From Paraburkholderia nodosa DSM 21604 (GTDB lineage: Bacteria; Pseudomonadota; Gammaproteobacteria; Burkholderiales; Burkholderiaceae): a stretch of DNA of 64,000 nt. The notes under the pieces were generated by a model that made no database searches, was not told the DNA's origin, and worked only from the letters and a program-made list of their open reading frames with translations. Position numbers and translations under genes: made by a program. Positions 8,920-18,473 of this stretch are shown here, one piece after another (within the stretch, counting starts at the first letter, position 1; the number at the start of each line of letters is the position of its first letter). The stretch is taken from NCBI RefSeq assembly GCF_000519185.1, contig NZ_JAFA01000004.1, forward strand, positions 333,823-397,822, given 5' to 3'.

Positions 8920-11192
8920 GCGTCTCATACGCGCTAAGGCAGCGCGCGGCGGGGGCACTCGGCGTCGCCGTGCTGTGCCTCGTGCTGCTGCCGCTGCCCG
9001 CGTTCGCACTGCCGACGTTCGACGACGTGCGCGGCCAGTGGAAAAGCTCCGACTGGGTCCTGCTGGCGCGCGACGGCACGCCATTGCAGCGCACGCGGGT
9101 GGAACACACCGCGAGGCGCGGCGACTGGATCGCGCTCGCCGACGTGTCGCCAGCGCTGCGCGAGGCCATCGTCGTTTCGGAGGACAAACGATTCTACGAG
9201 CACAGTGGCGTGGACTGGCGCGGCGCGACGGCCGCCGCCTGGGCGAACCTGTGGAGTACACGCACGCGCGGGGCATCCACGGTCACGATGCAGCTCACGG
9301 GCCTGTTCGACGACGACCCGAAGCATTCGGGCCAGCGCTCGCTCGCGCAAAAGGCCGTGCAAGCCGTGGACGCGCTGCGGCTCGAACGCACCTGGCGCAA
9401 GGACCAGATTCTCGAGGCGTATTTGAACCTCGTGCCGTTCCGAGGCGAGACGGTTGGTCTTGCCGCGCTTTCGCAAACGCTGTTCGGCAAGGCGCCGTCG
9501 GGGCTCGACGAACGCGAATCGGCTGTCGCTGCCGCGCTGATCCGCGCGCCCAATGCGCCTTATACGAAGGTCGCCACGCGCGCGTGCCGCATCCTGCGCG
9601 ACATGCGCGCAGCGAACGTCGATGGCGGCTGCCCGAATCTCGATGCTTTCGTGCAGATGGCCTTCGCGCGCCCGGCCATCGCCGCCGACGATCCCTCGTT
9701 CGACGGGCGCAGCGAAAGCTCGCCGCAGCTCGCGCCACACTTTGCGCGCCAGATCGCGAACGCGGTGCATCCCGCGCCCGGCATGCGCGTGCGCTCGACG
9801 CTCGATGCGAACCTGCAACGCTACGCGCGCGACACGCTCACGCGCACGCTCATCGAACTCAATGCGCGCGCGCATCCGCGCAACGTGCAGGACGGCGCGG
9901 TCGTCGTGCTGGACAACGCAACGGGCGAAGTGCTCGCGTGGGTCGGCTCGTCAGGCGGCCTGTCGAAGGCGCGCGAGGTCGACGCGGCGCTCGCGCTGCG
10001 CCAGGCGGGCTCGACACTCAAGCCCTTTCTTTACGCCGAGGCCATCGACGAGCGCCGCGTGACGACCGCTTCGCTGCTCGACGACGCCCCGCTCGATCTC
10101 GCGGCGGGCGGCGGCCTCTACATGCCGCAGAACTACGACAAGGGCTTCAAGGGCTGGGTGAGCGTGCGCACCGCGCTCGGCTCGTCGCTGAACGTGCCGG
10201 CCGTGCGCACGCTCGTGATGGTGACGCCGCATCGATTCGCGAAGACGCTCACGGCGCTCGGCCTGCCGCTCACGCAGGCGGGCGACTACTACGGCTTTAG
10301 TCTCGCGCTGGGCAGCGCGGATGTGAGCCTCGTCACGCTCACGAACGCGTATCGCGCGCTGGCCAATGGCGGCGTCGTGAGCCCGATCGCCGAATTGCCT
10401 GCGTCCGGGCAGGCCGCATCAAGTAGCAAGTCGAAGCGGGTATTCAGCCGCGAGTCCGCGTTCATCGTCACCGACGTCCTCGCCGACAACAATGCGCGCA
10501 CGCGTACCTTCGATTTCGACAGTCCGCTGGATACCCGCATGTTTTCCGCGGTCAAGACGGGCACGAGCAAGGACATGCGCGACAACTGGACCGTGGGCTT
10601 CACGTCGCGCTATACGGTGGGCGTGTGGGTCGGCAACGCCGATGGTTCGCCCATGTGGGACGTCTCGGGCGTGACCGGCGCGGCGCCGGTGTGGGCCGCC
10701 ATCGTCGGCTATCTGCATCGGCGCGTGCCGAGTGTCGCGCCTGCCGCGCCGCCTGGCGTCGAGCGCGTGCGCGTGCAGTTCGCCAATGCCGTGGAGCCTT
10801 CCCGCAACGAGTGGTTCATCGCGGGCACGTCCACGCCGCTAGTGGGCCTGGCATCGAATGCCGCCGATCTCGCGCGTGGGCCCGCGCAAATCGGCAGCCC
10901 CGTGGACGGCACCATTTTCGCGCTCGATCCCGACATTCCCGCGCAGCGTCAGCGCGTCTGGTTCGAGCGTGCCACGGGCTCGAACGCGCGCGTGAGCTGG
11001 CGCCTGGACGGCAAGGCGTTGGGCGACCCTGCGCGCGTCGCGTGGCTGCCCTGGCCGGGCAAGCACACGCTCGAACTCGTCGATGCGAAAGGGCAGGTGA
11101 CCGATACCGTGCGCTTCGAGGTACGCGGCGCGCTTGCGAAGCCGCATAAGTCGATGCGCGCCGACGCCGCGCAAGGCGGCGTGGCGCGCTGA
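8916..11192 (+). CDS. pbpC: Penicillin-binding protein 1C
   Basis: A 758-residue bifunctional peptidoglycan synthase. After an N-terminal hydrophobic anchor (GVAVLCLVLLPLPAFA) comes the GT51 glycosyltransferase with SEDKRFYEHSGVDWRG and RGASTVTMQL. The transpeptidase follows with Ser366-Thr-Leu-Lys369 as the catalytic SxxK, a SSLN (SxN) motif and VKTGTSKD as the KTG box. The last ~95 residues form the PBP1C C-terminal domain. The ATG overlaps the stop of the alpha-2-macroglobulin gene (ATGA), indicating translational coupling. This macroglobulin-pbpC pair is conserved across Proteobacteria, which supports both calls. Confidence 0.95.
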   Translation: MSVSYALRQRAAGALGVAVLCLVLLPLPAFALPTFDDVRGQWKSSDWVLLARDGTPLQRTRVEHTARRGDWIALADVSPALREAIVVSEDKRFYEHSGVDWRGATAAAWANLWSTRTRGASTVTMQLTGLFDDDPKHSGQRSLAQKAVQAVDALRLERTWRKDQILEAYLNLVPFRGETVGLAALSQTLFGKAPSGLDERESAVAAALIRAPNAPYTKVATRACRILRDMRAANVDGGCPNLDAFVQMAFARPAIAADDPSFDGRSESSPQLAPHFARQIANAVHPAPGMRVRSTLDANLQRYARDTLTRTLIELNARAHPRNVQDGAVVVLDNATGEVLAWVGSSGGLSKAREVDAALALRQAGSTLKPFLYAEAIDERRVTTASLLDDAPLDLAAGGGLYMPQNYDKGFKGWVSVRTALGSSLNVPAVRTLVMVTPHRFAKTLTALGLPLTQAGDYYGFSLALGSADVSLVTLTNAYRALANGGVVSPIAELPASGQAASSSKSKRVFSRESAFIVTDVLADNNARTRTFDFDSPLDTRMFSAVKTGTSKDMRDNWTVGFTSRYTVGVWVGNADGSPMWDVSGVTGAAPVWAAIVGYLHRRVPSVAPAAPPGVERVRVQFANAVEPSRNEWFIAGTSTPLVGLASNAADLARGPAQIGSPVDGTIFALDPDIPAQRQRVWFERATGSNARVSWRLDGKALGDPARVAWLPWPGKHTLELVDAKGQVTDTVRFEVRGALAKPHKSMRADAAQGGVAR

Positions 11193-11209
11193 ACGAGAGG
11201 CCGGCGCCT

Positions 11210-12760
11210 TTATTTCGCGGGCGTGGGCGCAGTCGCGGCGGTGGCCGCCGGTGCCGTCGGTGCCGCTGGTGCCGGCTGTGTGCCTTGCGCCCCCTGCTGC
11301 TGCAGCGTTTGCTGATTGCCTTCCCAGCCGCCGCCCAGCGCGAGGAACAACCGCACCTGGTCGAGCGCGACCTGGCCTTCGGCTGCGGCGACCTGCGCGT
11401 GCACAGTGGTGAGCGTGCGCGTGGCGTCGAGGTCGGAGAGGAACGCTTCGCGGCCTGCCGCATAGAGACGATGCGTTTCGTCCGCCGACTGCTGCGCGGA
11501 CGTGTAGGCCGTGCGCAGCGCGTCGGCGCGCTGGTCGTCGGCGGCATAGGTCGCGAGGCTCGACTGCGTTTCGCGCAGCGCGTTGAGCACCACGCCGTCG
11601 AAGTGCGCGAGCGCGCCGCCCGTCGCGGCCTCTGCGGCGCGCACGCGGTCGCGCTGGCCGTTGACCGGGAAGGTCCAGCTGATCAGGGGTCCGAACGACC
11701 AGGCATTGGTCGCGGGGGTGAACAGGTCGCTGGTCAGGCCGATCGTACCCACGCCCGCCCCGAACGTGACGTCGGGATACATCTCGGCGATCGCCACGCC
11801 AATGCGCGCCGTCGACGCCGCGAGCTGGCGTTCGGCCTCGCGCACGTCGGGGCGGCGCTTGAGGAGCCCGGCGCCGTCGCCGACGGGAATCGGCTGCTTG
11901 AGCCTGGGCAGGCGGTTGCACGCGAGCGCGGCGGGCGGCAGGTCCTTGGGCGCGCGCGCGAGCAGCATGGCGAGCTGATACTGGGCCACGCGGCGGCGTC
12001 CCTCGAAGCGCGGGATATCGGCGGCGATCGTATTGGCCTGGGTCTGGCCGCGCGTCACGTCGGGCTGGTTGCCGCGGCCCGCGTCGCGCAGGCGCTTCGT
12101 GAGCGCCACGCGCTCATTCTGCAGCTTGAGCGATTCCTGCGCGATCTCCAGTTCCTCGGCGGCCGAGCACGATTCCACGTAAGCCTGCGCCACGTTGGCG
12201 ACCACGGTGATGCGCGCGAGATCGGCCGCCGCTTCCACGGCCGCGTCGTCGGCGCGCGCGGCTTCCACGCCGCGCCTAAGCTTGCCGAACAGGTCGAATT
12301 CGTACGAGATGTTGACGCCGAGATCGCCCAGCGTCGCGACAGGCACCTTCTCGAACAGGAGGAATTGCTCGCCCGACACCTGCGCGCGCTCGGCGGCGGC
12401 ATGCGCGGTGCCTGAGAAGCCGCCTTGTGCGTTGGCCACGTCGACCGCTGCACGCGAGCGCGCGAGATTCGCGGCCGCCACGCGCAGGTCCGTGTTCGAC
12501 TTGAGCGCTTCCTGCACCAGTTCGTTGAGCGTGGGGTCGTCGTAAAGCTGCCACCAGTTGGCGGGCACGCCCAGTTGCGAGACGGGCGCCCGGTCCGCGC
12601 CGTCGATCGGGCCCTGTGCGAGCGGCGCATTGACCACGGCTTCCTGAGGCACGTGGTAGTTGGGACCGAGCGTGATGCACGCGCCCAGCGCGAGCGTGAG
12701 CGGCGCGAGCGCGAGGTTGGGCCAAAAGCGGTGGCGGCGCCAGAGACTGCGGCGTGTCAT
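11210..12760 (-). CDS. NodT/OprM-type outer-membrane efflux lipoprotein
   Basis: A 516-residue TolC-like channel subunit. The N-terminus carries a lipoprotein signal (LALAPLTLALGAC) with acylation expected at the Cys, followed by LGPNYHVP, typical of the RND/NodT outer-membrane factor family. Two OEP repeats with long helices follow, including VSYEFDLFGKLRRGVEAARA-like and KRRPDVREAERQLAASTARI segments that are signatures of the family. The C-terminus is Pro/Ala/Thr rich. It is the last gene of the leftward efflux operon and its start overlaps the stop of the HlyD-type adaptor by 4 bases. It forms the outer-membrane exit for the FUSC pump. Confidence 0.92.
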   Translation of the reverse strand: MTRRSLWRRHRFWPNLALAPLTLALGACITLGPNYHVPQEAVVNAPLAQGPIDGADRAPVSQLGVPANWWQLYDDPTLNELVQEALKSNTDLRVAAANLARSRAAVDVANAQGGFSGTAHAAAERAQVSGEQFLLFEKVPVATLGDLGVNISYEFDLFGKLRRGVEAARADDAAVEAAADLARITVVANVAQAYVESCSAAEELEIAQESLKLQNERVALTKRLRDAGRGNQPDVTRGQTQANTIAADIPRFEGRRRVAQYQLAMLLARAPKDLPPAALACNRLPRLKQPIPVGDGAGLLKRRPDVREAERQLAASTARIGVAIAEMYPDVTFGAGVGTIGLTSDLFTPATNAWSFGPLISWTFPVNGQRDRVRAAEAATGGALAHFDGVVLNALRETQSSLATYAADDQRADALRTAYTSAQQSADETHRLYAAGREAFLSDLDATRTLTTVHAQVAAAEGQVALDQVRLFLALGGGWEGNQQTLQQQGAQGTQPAPAAPTAPAATAATAPTPAK

Positions 12761-13743
12761 TGCGAAGCTCCGGCAGCCTGGGAAGCGGCGGGGCCGCTCG
12801 CCCCCGTAGCGGGCTGCGAAGCGACGGCGCCACTCGCGTTGTTCGCGTGGGCGGCCTGGCGGTCGTTGTTCGCTTCGGTGCGCACGGCCACGGTTGCCGT
12901 GCGGCCCGCGATCATGCGGAAATCGTCGGGCACTTCGTCGAGCGCCACGCGCACCGGAATGCGCTGCGCGAGACGCACCCAGCTGAACGCCGGATTCACG
13001 TTGGGCAGCAGGTTCGGCGCCGCCTGGCGGTCACGGTCCTCGATCGCGGCGACGATGCTCTGCACATGACCCCGCAGCGGACGCGTCTCGCCCATCACCG
13101 TGATCTCCACGGGTTGGCCGATCTGAATGCCGTGCAGGCGCGTTTCCTCGAAGTAGCCGTCCACGCGGAACGAATGCATGTCCACGACGGCGACCACCGC
13201 GCGGCCTGCCGTGACGTACTCGCCAACACGCGGCGCGCGGTCGTTCAAATAGCCGTCCACGGGGCTCACGATCGTCGTGCGCTGAAGATTGAGTTTGGCG
13301 GTGTCGACCTGGACTTGGGCGTCGGCCGCCGCGGCTTCGCCCTGATCGACGCGCGTGCGGCTTTCCTCCAGCGTTTCCGCCGCCACGAGATTGCCGAGCG
13401 CGATATTGCGCGCGTATTCGCGCTTTGCCTGGGCGAGCGTGGCCTTGCGCTGCTCGAGCGTGGCCTCGGCGAGGCGCAGCGCGAGCGAGTAGCGCGCCTG
13501 GTCGATCACGAACAGCACCTGGCCTTGCTTGACCTGCTGGTTGTCGGCGACGTCGACACGGGTGATGAGGCCGCCCACGTCGGGCGCGACCTGGATCACG
13601 TCGGCGCGCACGCGGCCGTCGCGCGTCCACGGCGAGAACATGTAGTAGTTGACGATGCGCCACAGCACGAGGGCGGCGACCACGACGACGATGAGCGTCA
13701 GCAGGATCTGTCCTGCGGAGAACCAGGTTTTTTTCACGTTCAC
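12757..13743 (-). CDS. HlyD/EmrA-type membrane-fusion protein of efflux pump
   Basis: A 328-residue periplasmic adaptor. One N-terminal membrane helix (ILLTLIVVVVAALVLWRIV) is followed by a lipoyl half (VAPDVGGLITRVDVADNQQV), a short helical hairpin, the second lipoyl half (TTIVSPVDGYLNDRAPRVG) and a beta-barrel. The organisation is like AaeA. The last ~25 residues are Ala/Ser/Gly rich. It sits between the DUF1656 protein (1 base away) and the outer-membrane factor (4-base overlap), bridging the FUSC permease to the NodT-type channel. Confidence 0.92.
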   Translation of the reverse strand: MNVKKTWFSAGQILLTLIVVVVAALVLWRIVNYYMFSPWTRDGRVRADVIQVAPDVGGLITRVDVADNQQVKQGQVLFVIDQARYSLALRLAEATLEQRKATLAQAKREYARNIALGNLVAAETLEESRTRVDQGEAAAADAQVQVDTAKLNLQRTTIVSPVDGYLNDRAPRVGEYVTAGRAVVAVVDMHSFRVDGYFEETRLHGIQIGQPVEITVMGETRPLRGHVQSIVAAIEDRDRQAAPNLLPNVNPAFSWVRLAQRIPVRVALDEVPDDFRMIAGRTATVAVRTEANNDRQAAHANNASGAVASQPATGASGPAASQAAGASQ

Positions 13744-13744
13744 G

Positions 13745-13954
13745 TTAATTCACGAAGCGATGCGACACGATGATGACGGCAGCCAGCACGAAGACATAGA
13801 TGCCGAGATCGAAAATGGAACGATGCCACACGAGCCGGTAAAAGCCGACGCGCGTGAGCACCTTGCCGATTACGACATTGATGAGGTACGCGATCAGCAT
13901 CAGCACGAGCACGGCGGGCACGAACACGCCAAAGATATCGATTTCGCCGATCAT
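13745..13954 (-). CDS. DUF1656 small inner-membrane protein
   Basis: A 69-residue protein with two predicted membrane helices (FVPAVLVLMLIAYLINVVIG and GIYVFVLAAVIIVSHRF) and the MIGEIDIFGVFVP start typical of DUF1656 (AaeX-like). It lies between the FUSC permease and the HlyD-type adaptor, the position usual for this family in aromatic-acid or fusaric-acid efflux operons. Its role is unknown; it may assist pump assembly. The short start at 13954 is used because a longer reading overlaps the FUSC gene and lacks family features. Confidence 0.85.
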   Translation of the reverse strand: MIGEIDIFGVFVPAVLVLMLIAYLINVVIGKVLTRVGFYRLVWHRSIFDLGIYVFVLAAVIIVSHRFVN

Positions 13955-13991
13955 GATGCGGGTTTCGAAAAAGGATAAGAGGAATGCGCGC

Positions 13992-16130
13992 TCATGCCGT
14001 GGCCTCCGGGTTCGATGGCGATTGCGCCGCAAGAGCCGGATAGAGCGCGATGCGCAGGCCCACCAGCGCGTGCAGCGTGTCGCGCAGCCAGCGCTGCGAG
14101 ACGAGCGCGCGCGGTGCGGGCTGGGCATCGGCGTCGGCAAGCGTGGCGGGCGGCAGTTGCGCACGCGCGCGGGCCGCGACGCGGCGCATGGCGTCGTCGA
14201 TGCTGGAGAGCAGCGCGGACGGGGCGTCCTGGCGCTCGCTCGCACGCGCGCAGCGCGCATAGTGGTCGCTGACGCCCGCGAGCACACGGTCGATCGCGTC
14301 GGGCACGTCGCCGTCGAGCTTGTGGCGCGAGCGCCGCAAGTCGAGCGAATTGAGCGCGATACGCAGGTCGCGGAAGCTCTCGATCGACGGATGGCGGTGC
14401 TCGTCGGAAGCCGCGAGACGCGGAATGAGCTGCATGAGGCGATCGACCATGCGCGAGGTGAGATTGCGCTGGTCCGCGATCGGCGCGGGCGATGCCGAGA
14501 GCGCGACGTCGCTCCAGCTCGAGCGCAGGAGGCGCCGCGCCGCGAGTTCGGCGCCGAACGGGCGCGTGACGCGGGTCCACAGATAGGCGAACAGGAGGCC
14601 CGCCACGCCGGCGATATTGCTGTTCAGGAAGACGAAGAAGTCTGACTCGTAGGCACTCTGCACGCTGATGAAGGTGGCCGTGTTCACGGCCACGAGCATC
14701 GTCACCATGTTGAAGGCCGGACGCGGAATGAGCGTGCCGATCAGGATGAACGGGCCCGCGAACAGCAGCACGAGCATCGCGAAGTCGTGCACCTTGGGCA
14801 GCGCGACGAAAAGATAAAGGCCCGCGAATACCACGCTCGCCGTGGTGGCGAGGAAAAAGCGGAACACCAGCGGCGCGGGCTCGTCGGACGCCGCAAAAAA
14901 GCAGCAGGCCACGGCCGCAAGCGTCACCGCGCCCGCGCCGTCGTGCCAGCCCGAGCTGACCCATAGCCAGCAAGCCACGAGAATCGCGCTCACCGGCACG
15001 AGGCATGAGAACAACATGAGGCCGCGATCGTAGAAGCGTTCGGTGCCGCCAAGGCGCCAGTGACGATAGCGCGGCCGCCACGAGCCGATTTTCGCTTCGT
15101 GCGCGATGAGCGCGCGCAGTGCGCGGCAGTCCTGCCACACGTCGATCACCTGGCCAAGCCGCCAGAGCGCGTTCGAGAGCAGCGCGCCTTCCCAGCTCGA
15201 GAGCGCGTCGCGCGCGGGCTGCAGCGTCGCGATGCGCTTGCGCAGAATGTCCGCGGTCGGGTCACCCGCGTCGTCATGCATGTCGGCGGCGCGCGTGGGC
15301 AGCCGTTCGTCGAACCAGCGCGCCGCATCGGCGAGCAGGCTATCGAGGCCCTCTGGCCACACGTGCAGATCGCGGCGCAGCGCGACGAGCGGGTCGGCGA
15401 GCGCGGAGATCATCGGCAGAAAGAGCTGCATGCGCCCGCGCAGCGACTCGGCGCGCTCGAGGATCTCGGGGTGCGTGTGGTCGTAGCTCAGCTGGCTCAG
15501 CAGGAATTCGAGCTGGTTGACCGTGGCGGCGAGACGTTGACGGCACGCCGAAAGCGCCTTGCCCGCAATATGGCCCGAGAGCGTTTCGCTGCCGTACCAG
15601 GCGGCGTCGCGGAACCATGCGTCCGCGCGCTCGATGAGCGTGGGCGCGAGGCGGCTAGGCAGGAAGTTGCTGCCCACCACGCTCGCGCAAATGATGCCGA
15701 CCGTAATTTCCTGCGTGCGCGCGATCGCCACGTCGAACACGGTGGTGGGATCGGTCACGGTGGGCAGCGCGATGAGGGGCATCGTATAGCCCGCGAGCAT
15801 GAACACATAACTGCGCGCGGTGCGATCGGAGATCGCCAGATAGAGCAAGGTGCCGGTCCAGGTCGCGACGATCGCGCTGAAGAGCAGCGGCGTTTCGACG
15901 AAGGGCGGCACGAGCACGATGGCGGCGGCCGCGCCGAGCGCGGTGCCGAGCGCGCGGTAAAGCGCCTTCGAGCGCGTGGCGCCCACGAACGGGTTCGAGA
16001 CGATGTACACGCTGGCCATCGCCCAATAGGGGCGCGGCAGCTGAAATTTGAGCGCGATATAGAGCGCGAGCATCGACGCGGCGAAGGTCTTGACCGAAAA
16101 GAGCCAGTCGCGGATGGAGGGGTAGGTCAT
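13992..16130 (-). CDS. FUSC-family inner-membrane efflux transporter (AaeB-like)
   Basis: A 712-residue permease of the fusaric acid resistance/AaeB family. Two membrane bundles are visible, residues ~15-170 (FAASMLALYIALKFQLPRPY, the FUSC start signature) and ~360-520, each followed by a soluble cytoplasmic helical domain. It exports aromatic carboxylic acids or related weak acids by proton motive force; the real substrate cannot be read from sequence. It is the first structural gene of a leftward operon after the MarR gene, followed by DUF1656, adaptor and outer-membrane factor, forming a complete tripartite pump. Confidence 0.92.
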   Translation of the reverse strand: MTYPSIRDWLFSVKTFAASMLALYIALKFQLPRPYWAMASVYIVSNPFVGATRSKALYRALGTALGAAAAIVLVPPFVETPLLFSAIVATWTGTLLYLAISDRTARSYVFMLAGYTMPLIALPTVTDPTTVFDVAIARTQEITVGIICASVVGSNFLPSRLAPTLIERADAWFRDAAWYGSETLSGHIAGKALSACRQRLAATVNQLEFLLSQLSYDHTHPEILERAESLRGRMQLFLPMISALADPLVALRRDLHVWPEGLDSLLADAARWFDERLPTRAADMHDDAGDPTADILRKRIATLQPARDALSSWEGALLSNALWRLGQVIDVWQDCRALRALIAHEAKIGSWRPRYRHWRLGGTERFYDRGLMLFSCLVPVSAILVACWLWVSSGWHDGAGAVTLAAVACCFFAASDEPAPLVFRFFLATTASVVFAGLYLFVALPKVHDFAMLVLLFAGPFILIGTLIPRPAFNMVTMLVAVNTATFISVQSAYESDFFVFLNSNIAGVAGLLFAYLWTRVTRPFGAELAARRLLRSSWSDVALSASPAPIADQRNLTSRMVDRLMQLIPRLAASDEHRHPSIESFRDLRIALNSLDLRRSRHKLDGDVPDAIDRVLAGVSDHYARCARASERQDAPSALLSSIDDAMRRVAARARAQLPPATLADADAQPAPRALVSQRWLRDTLHALVGLRIALYPALAAQSPSNPEATA

Positions 16131-16147
16131 GAGGCCGCTGTCTGCTT

Positions 16148-16612
16148 TCAGTCGTGTAAGGCCCGGTCAGCCTGGTCCGCGGGAGGGGCGGCATTGAACG
16201 CGTTGAGCACGCGCAGCGTCGCTTCGAGGTCGGCGCGGCTCACGCCCTTGAGCACGCGGGCGCGCAGCGAGCGCAGTTCGTCCTCCATGCGCTCGGTCAC
16301 GGCGCGGCCTTCGCTCGTGAGCGAGATCGTTTTCGCGCGGCGGTCGTCGGGGTCTTCGTCGCGGCGCACGAGGCCTGCGGCGCAGAGCTGGTCGAGCAGA
16401 CGCACGAGCGAAGGGCCTTCGATGCCCACGTGCTCCGCAAGCGTTACCTGGCGCACGGCTTCGCCAAGCCGACCGGCGGTGAGAAGCGGCGCGGCGCATG
16501 CTTCGGAGACGTTGTATGCGGTGAGGGCGCCGTGCGTCGTGCGCCGCCATTTGCGTGCCGCCACGACGAGCGTACTGCTAACCGCAAGGCGTAAAGTATG
16601 AAGATTTGACAT
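16148..16612 (-). CDS. MarR-family transcriptional regulator
   Basis: A 154-residue winged-helix regulator. The recognition region reads VTLAEHVGIEGPSLVRLLDQL, followed by the wing with DEDPDDRRAKTISLTSEGRAV, which is the MarR signature (D-x-R-D/A-x-R). The start at 16612 (MSNLHTLRL) is preferred over one 20 codons upstream because the longer reading would run through the palindrome described at 16639. It precedes the FUSC pump by 17 bases on the same strand and is therefore its probable autoregulated repressor, released by the pump's aromatic substrate. Confidence 0.88.
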   Translation of the reverse strand: MSNLHTLRLAVSSTLVVAARKWRRTTHGALTAYNVSEACAAPLLTAGRLGEAVRQVTLAEHVGIEGPSLVRLLDQLCAAGLVRRDEDPDDRRAKTISLTSEGRAVTERMEDELRSLRARVLKGVSRADLEATLRVLNAFNAAPPADQADRALHD

Positions 16613-16638
16613 CGGCGGATGATAGCCCAAAGCGATTC

Positions 16639-16652
16639 GATAGCAAACTATC
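16639..16652. promoter_or_regulatory. Candidate MarR operator
   Basis: Palindrome GATAG-CAAA-CTATC, 27 bases upstream of the MarR start codon. It has the length and position of a typical MarR-dimer site and is AT-richer than its surroundings. Binding by the adjacent MarR is inference. Confidence 0.5.
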
Positions 16653-16785
16653 TTTTTCTTTCGCGGCGCCACGAATCGGATGGTATGCGACTCGTCGGCG
16701 GCCTGCTTTCTATCTGGTATGCGGTGATGCGTACGGCCAACAGTGCGCGACGCGCGCGGCTTTATTGGCGTTGTTTTATACGCGC

Positions 16786-17472
16786 TTAACTATTTGGCCA
16801 GCGGGAAAGCAGGGCGGGAAGCTGCACCATGTCGGTGAAGACGTGCGCGACGCCCGCTTCGAGCAGCGCCTGCGCGCTGCTGTGGCCCGGCTCGGGCGGA
16901 CTGTAGCCGAACACGGTGGCGCCCGCGGCGAGGCCCGCGCGCGCGCCGGTGACCGTGTCCTCGATCACGGCGCAGCGGGCGGGCTCCACGCCGAGGCCGG
17001 CTGCCGCCGCGAGGTAGACGTCGGGATGCGGCTTGCTGCGCGGCGTTTCGTGGCCGCTGTAGATGTGGCCTGCGAAGCAGTCGAGCAGGTTCACCTTGCG
17101 CAGTTGCAACTCGACCTTGCGCCGGTCCGCACCCGAGGCGACGGCGATGCACCCATTCATTGCCGCGTGCACCGCGCGCACGGCCGCGGGCGCGCCCGGA
17201 ATCTCGACGAGATCGCGCTCCAGCGCTTCGTTGCGGCGCGCGCGAAAGCCTTCGAGCCAGGCGTCGGTAATCGCGAAGCCCGTATGCGCCTCGATACGCG
17301 CGGCCTCGTCTTTCACGGCCTTACCGACGAAGATGCGCATGGCTTCGTCCACCTCGAGCGTCCAGCCGAGTTCGCCCAGCATCTGCGTGAGCACCACGTG
17401 CGTAATGCGTTCTGAGTCGACGAGCACGCCGTCGCAGTCGAAGAGGATGGCGTCGAAGGGGATGGGGGACAT
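16786..17472 (-). CDS. HAD-superfamily sugar-phosphate phosphatase (subfamily IA)
   Basis: A 228-residue HAD hydrolase. Motif I is FDCDGVLVDSE with nucleophile Asp12 and acid/base Asp14. Motif II lies in AVASGADRRKVE, motif III is the Lys in SKPHPDVYL, and motif IV is VIEDTVTGARAG. The alpha-helical cap between motifs I and II is that of the phosphoglycolate/beta-phosphoglucomutase-like group (YieH/YqaB-like). It likely dephosphorylates a small phosphosugar in the cytoplasm; specificity is not readable. It stands alone, with the methyltransferase gene divergent to it. Confidence 0.85.
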   Translation of the reverse strand: MSPIPFDAILFDCDGVLVDSERITHVVLTQMLGELGWTLEVDEAMRIFVGKAVKDEAARIEAHTGFAITDAWLEGFRARRNEALERDLVEIPGAPAAVRAVHAAMNGCIAVASGADRRKVELQLRKVNLLDCFAGHIYSGHETPRSKPHPDVYLAAAAGLGVEPARCAVIEDTVTGARAGLAAGATVFGYSPPEPGHSSAQALLEAGVAHVFTDMVQLPALLSRWPNS

Positions 17473-17682
17473 CGTTTGCCTGCGGTTGCGGTTGCATCAT
17501 GCGGCGCGCATCGGGATCGCGTACGCGAGAGCGCGATGATAACCGGGGTCGCGTTTGCGCGGGCTTTTCGCGGGCAAGTCGCAGAGGCGGGCCGGGGCGG
17601 GGCCGCCGTGCAGGGTACGGCGTTGGTCTGCCGCTGCGAAACGATGGACAATAACGTACCCAATTGCCACCCGAACGCTCTG

Positions 17683-18441
17683 ATGTCTACCGACGACAAG
17701 AACCCTACCGCAGCGCCCACCGAACTCCCCGGCCGCGCCAGCTACACACAATTCGCCGAACGCTACGCGGAGCAAGCCCCCGTCAAGCCGCACAACGCGC
17801 TCTACGAGCGGCCCGCCACGCGTTCGCTGTTAGGCGCGGTGGCGGGGCTCGACGTGCTCGACGCGGGCTGCGGGCCCGGCATCGTGAGCGCGGAGCTGGC
17901 GGGCGAGGGCGCCCGCGTGCAGGCCTTCGACGTCACGCCCGCGATGGTCGAACTGGCGAAGGCGCGTTGCGCGGGCCTCGCGGTCGACATCGCGCAGGGC
18001 GACCTCGCGCGGCCGCTCGACTGGCTCGCGAGCGCCTCGGTCGACCGCATCGTCTGCTCGCTGGCCCTCGACTACGTCGAGCACCTCGCGCCGACGTTTC
18101 AGGAGTTTCACCGCGTGGCGCGCCCCGGCGCGCTACTGGTGTTTTCGATGTCCCATCCCATGCGCGACTGGATCGACACGCGTACGCGTGGTTCGCGCAG
18201 CTACTTCGAGACGACGCGATTCGGTCTGCACTGGGGCGGCTTCGGCGAGCCGAAGCCGTGGGTGGAAGCGTTCAGGCGCCCGCTTGCCGATATCTTCAAC
18301 GCGCTCATGGAAGCGGGCTGGGCCATCGACCGCGTGCTCGAGCCCATGCCACAACCGGAAATGAAGGCGGTGTCGCCGGCGCTGCACGCAGAACTCGTGC
18401 AGGCCCCGGCGTTCATCTGCATGCGCGCACGGCGCGTTTGA
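17683..18441 (+). CDS. Class I SAM-dependent methyltransferase
   Basis: A 252-residue methyltransferase. Motif I is VLDAGCGPGIVSAEL, the acidic residue binding the ribose is in VQAFDVTPAMVELA, and motif IV-like residues are in DRIVCSLALDYVEH; then LLVFSMSHP. This is the Methyltransf_11 (UbiE/SmtA-like) fold. The substrate is unknown. The start at 17683 (MSTDDKNP) is a choice: in-frame alternatives exist at 17644 and upstream, but those extensions look non-coding. It is divergent from the HAD gene. Confidence 0.8.
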   Translation: MSTDDKNPTAAPTELPGRASYTQFAERYAEQAPVKPHNALYERPATRSLLGAVAGLDVLDAGCGPGIVSAELAGEGARVQAFDVTPAMVELAKARCAGLAVDIAQGDLARPLDWLASASVDRIVCSLALDYVEHLAPTFQEFHRVARPGALLVFSMSHPMRDWIDTRTRGSRSYFETTRFGLHWGGFGEPKPWVEAFRRPLADIFNALMEAGWAIDRVLEPMPQPEMKAVSPALHAELVQAPAFICMRARRV

Positions 18442-18473
18442 GGGGTTGAGCGGCCGCCTGGCGCCGCAAGTGC

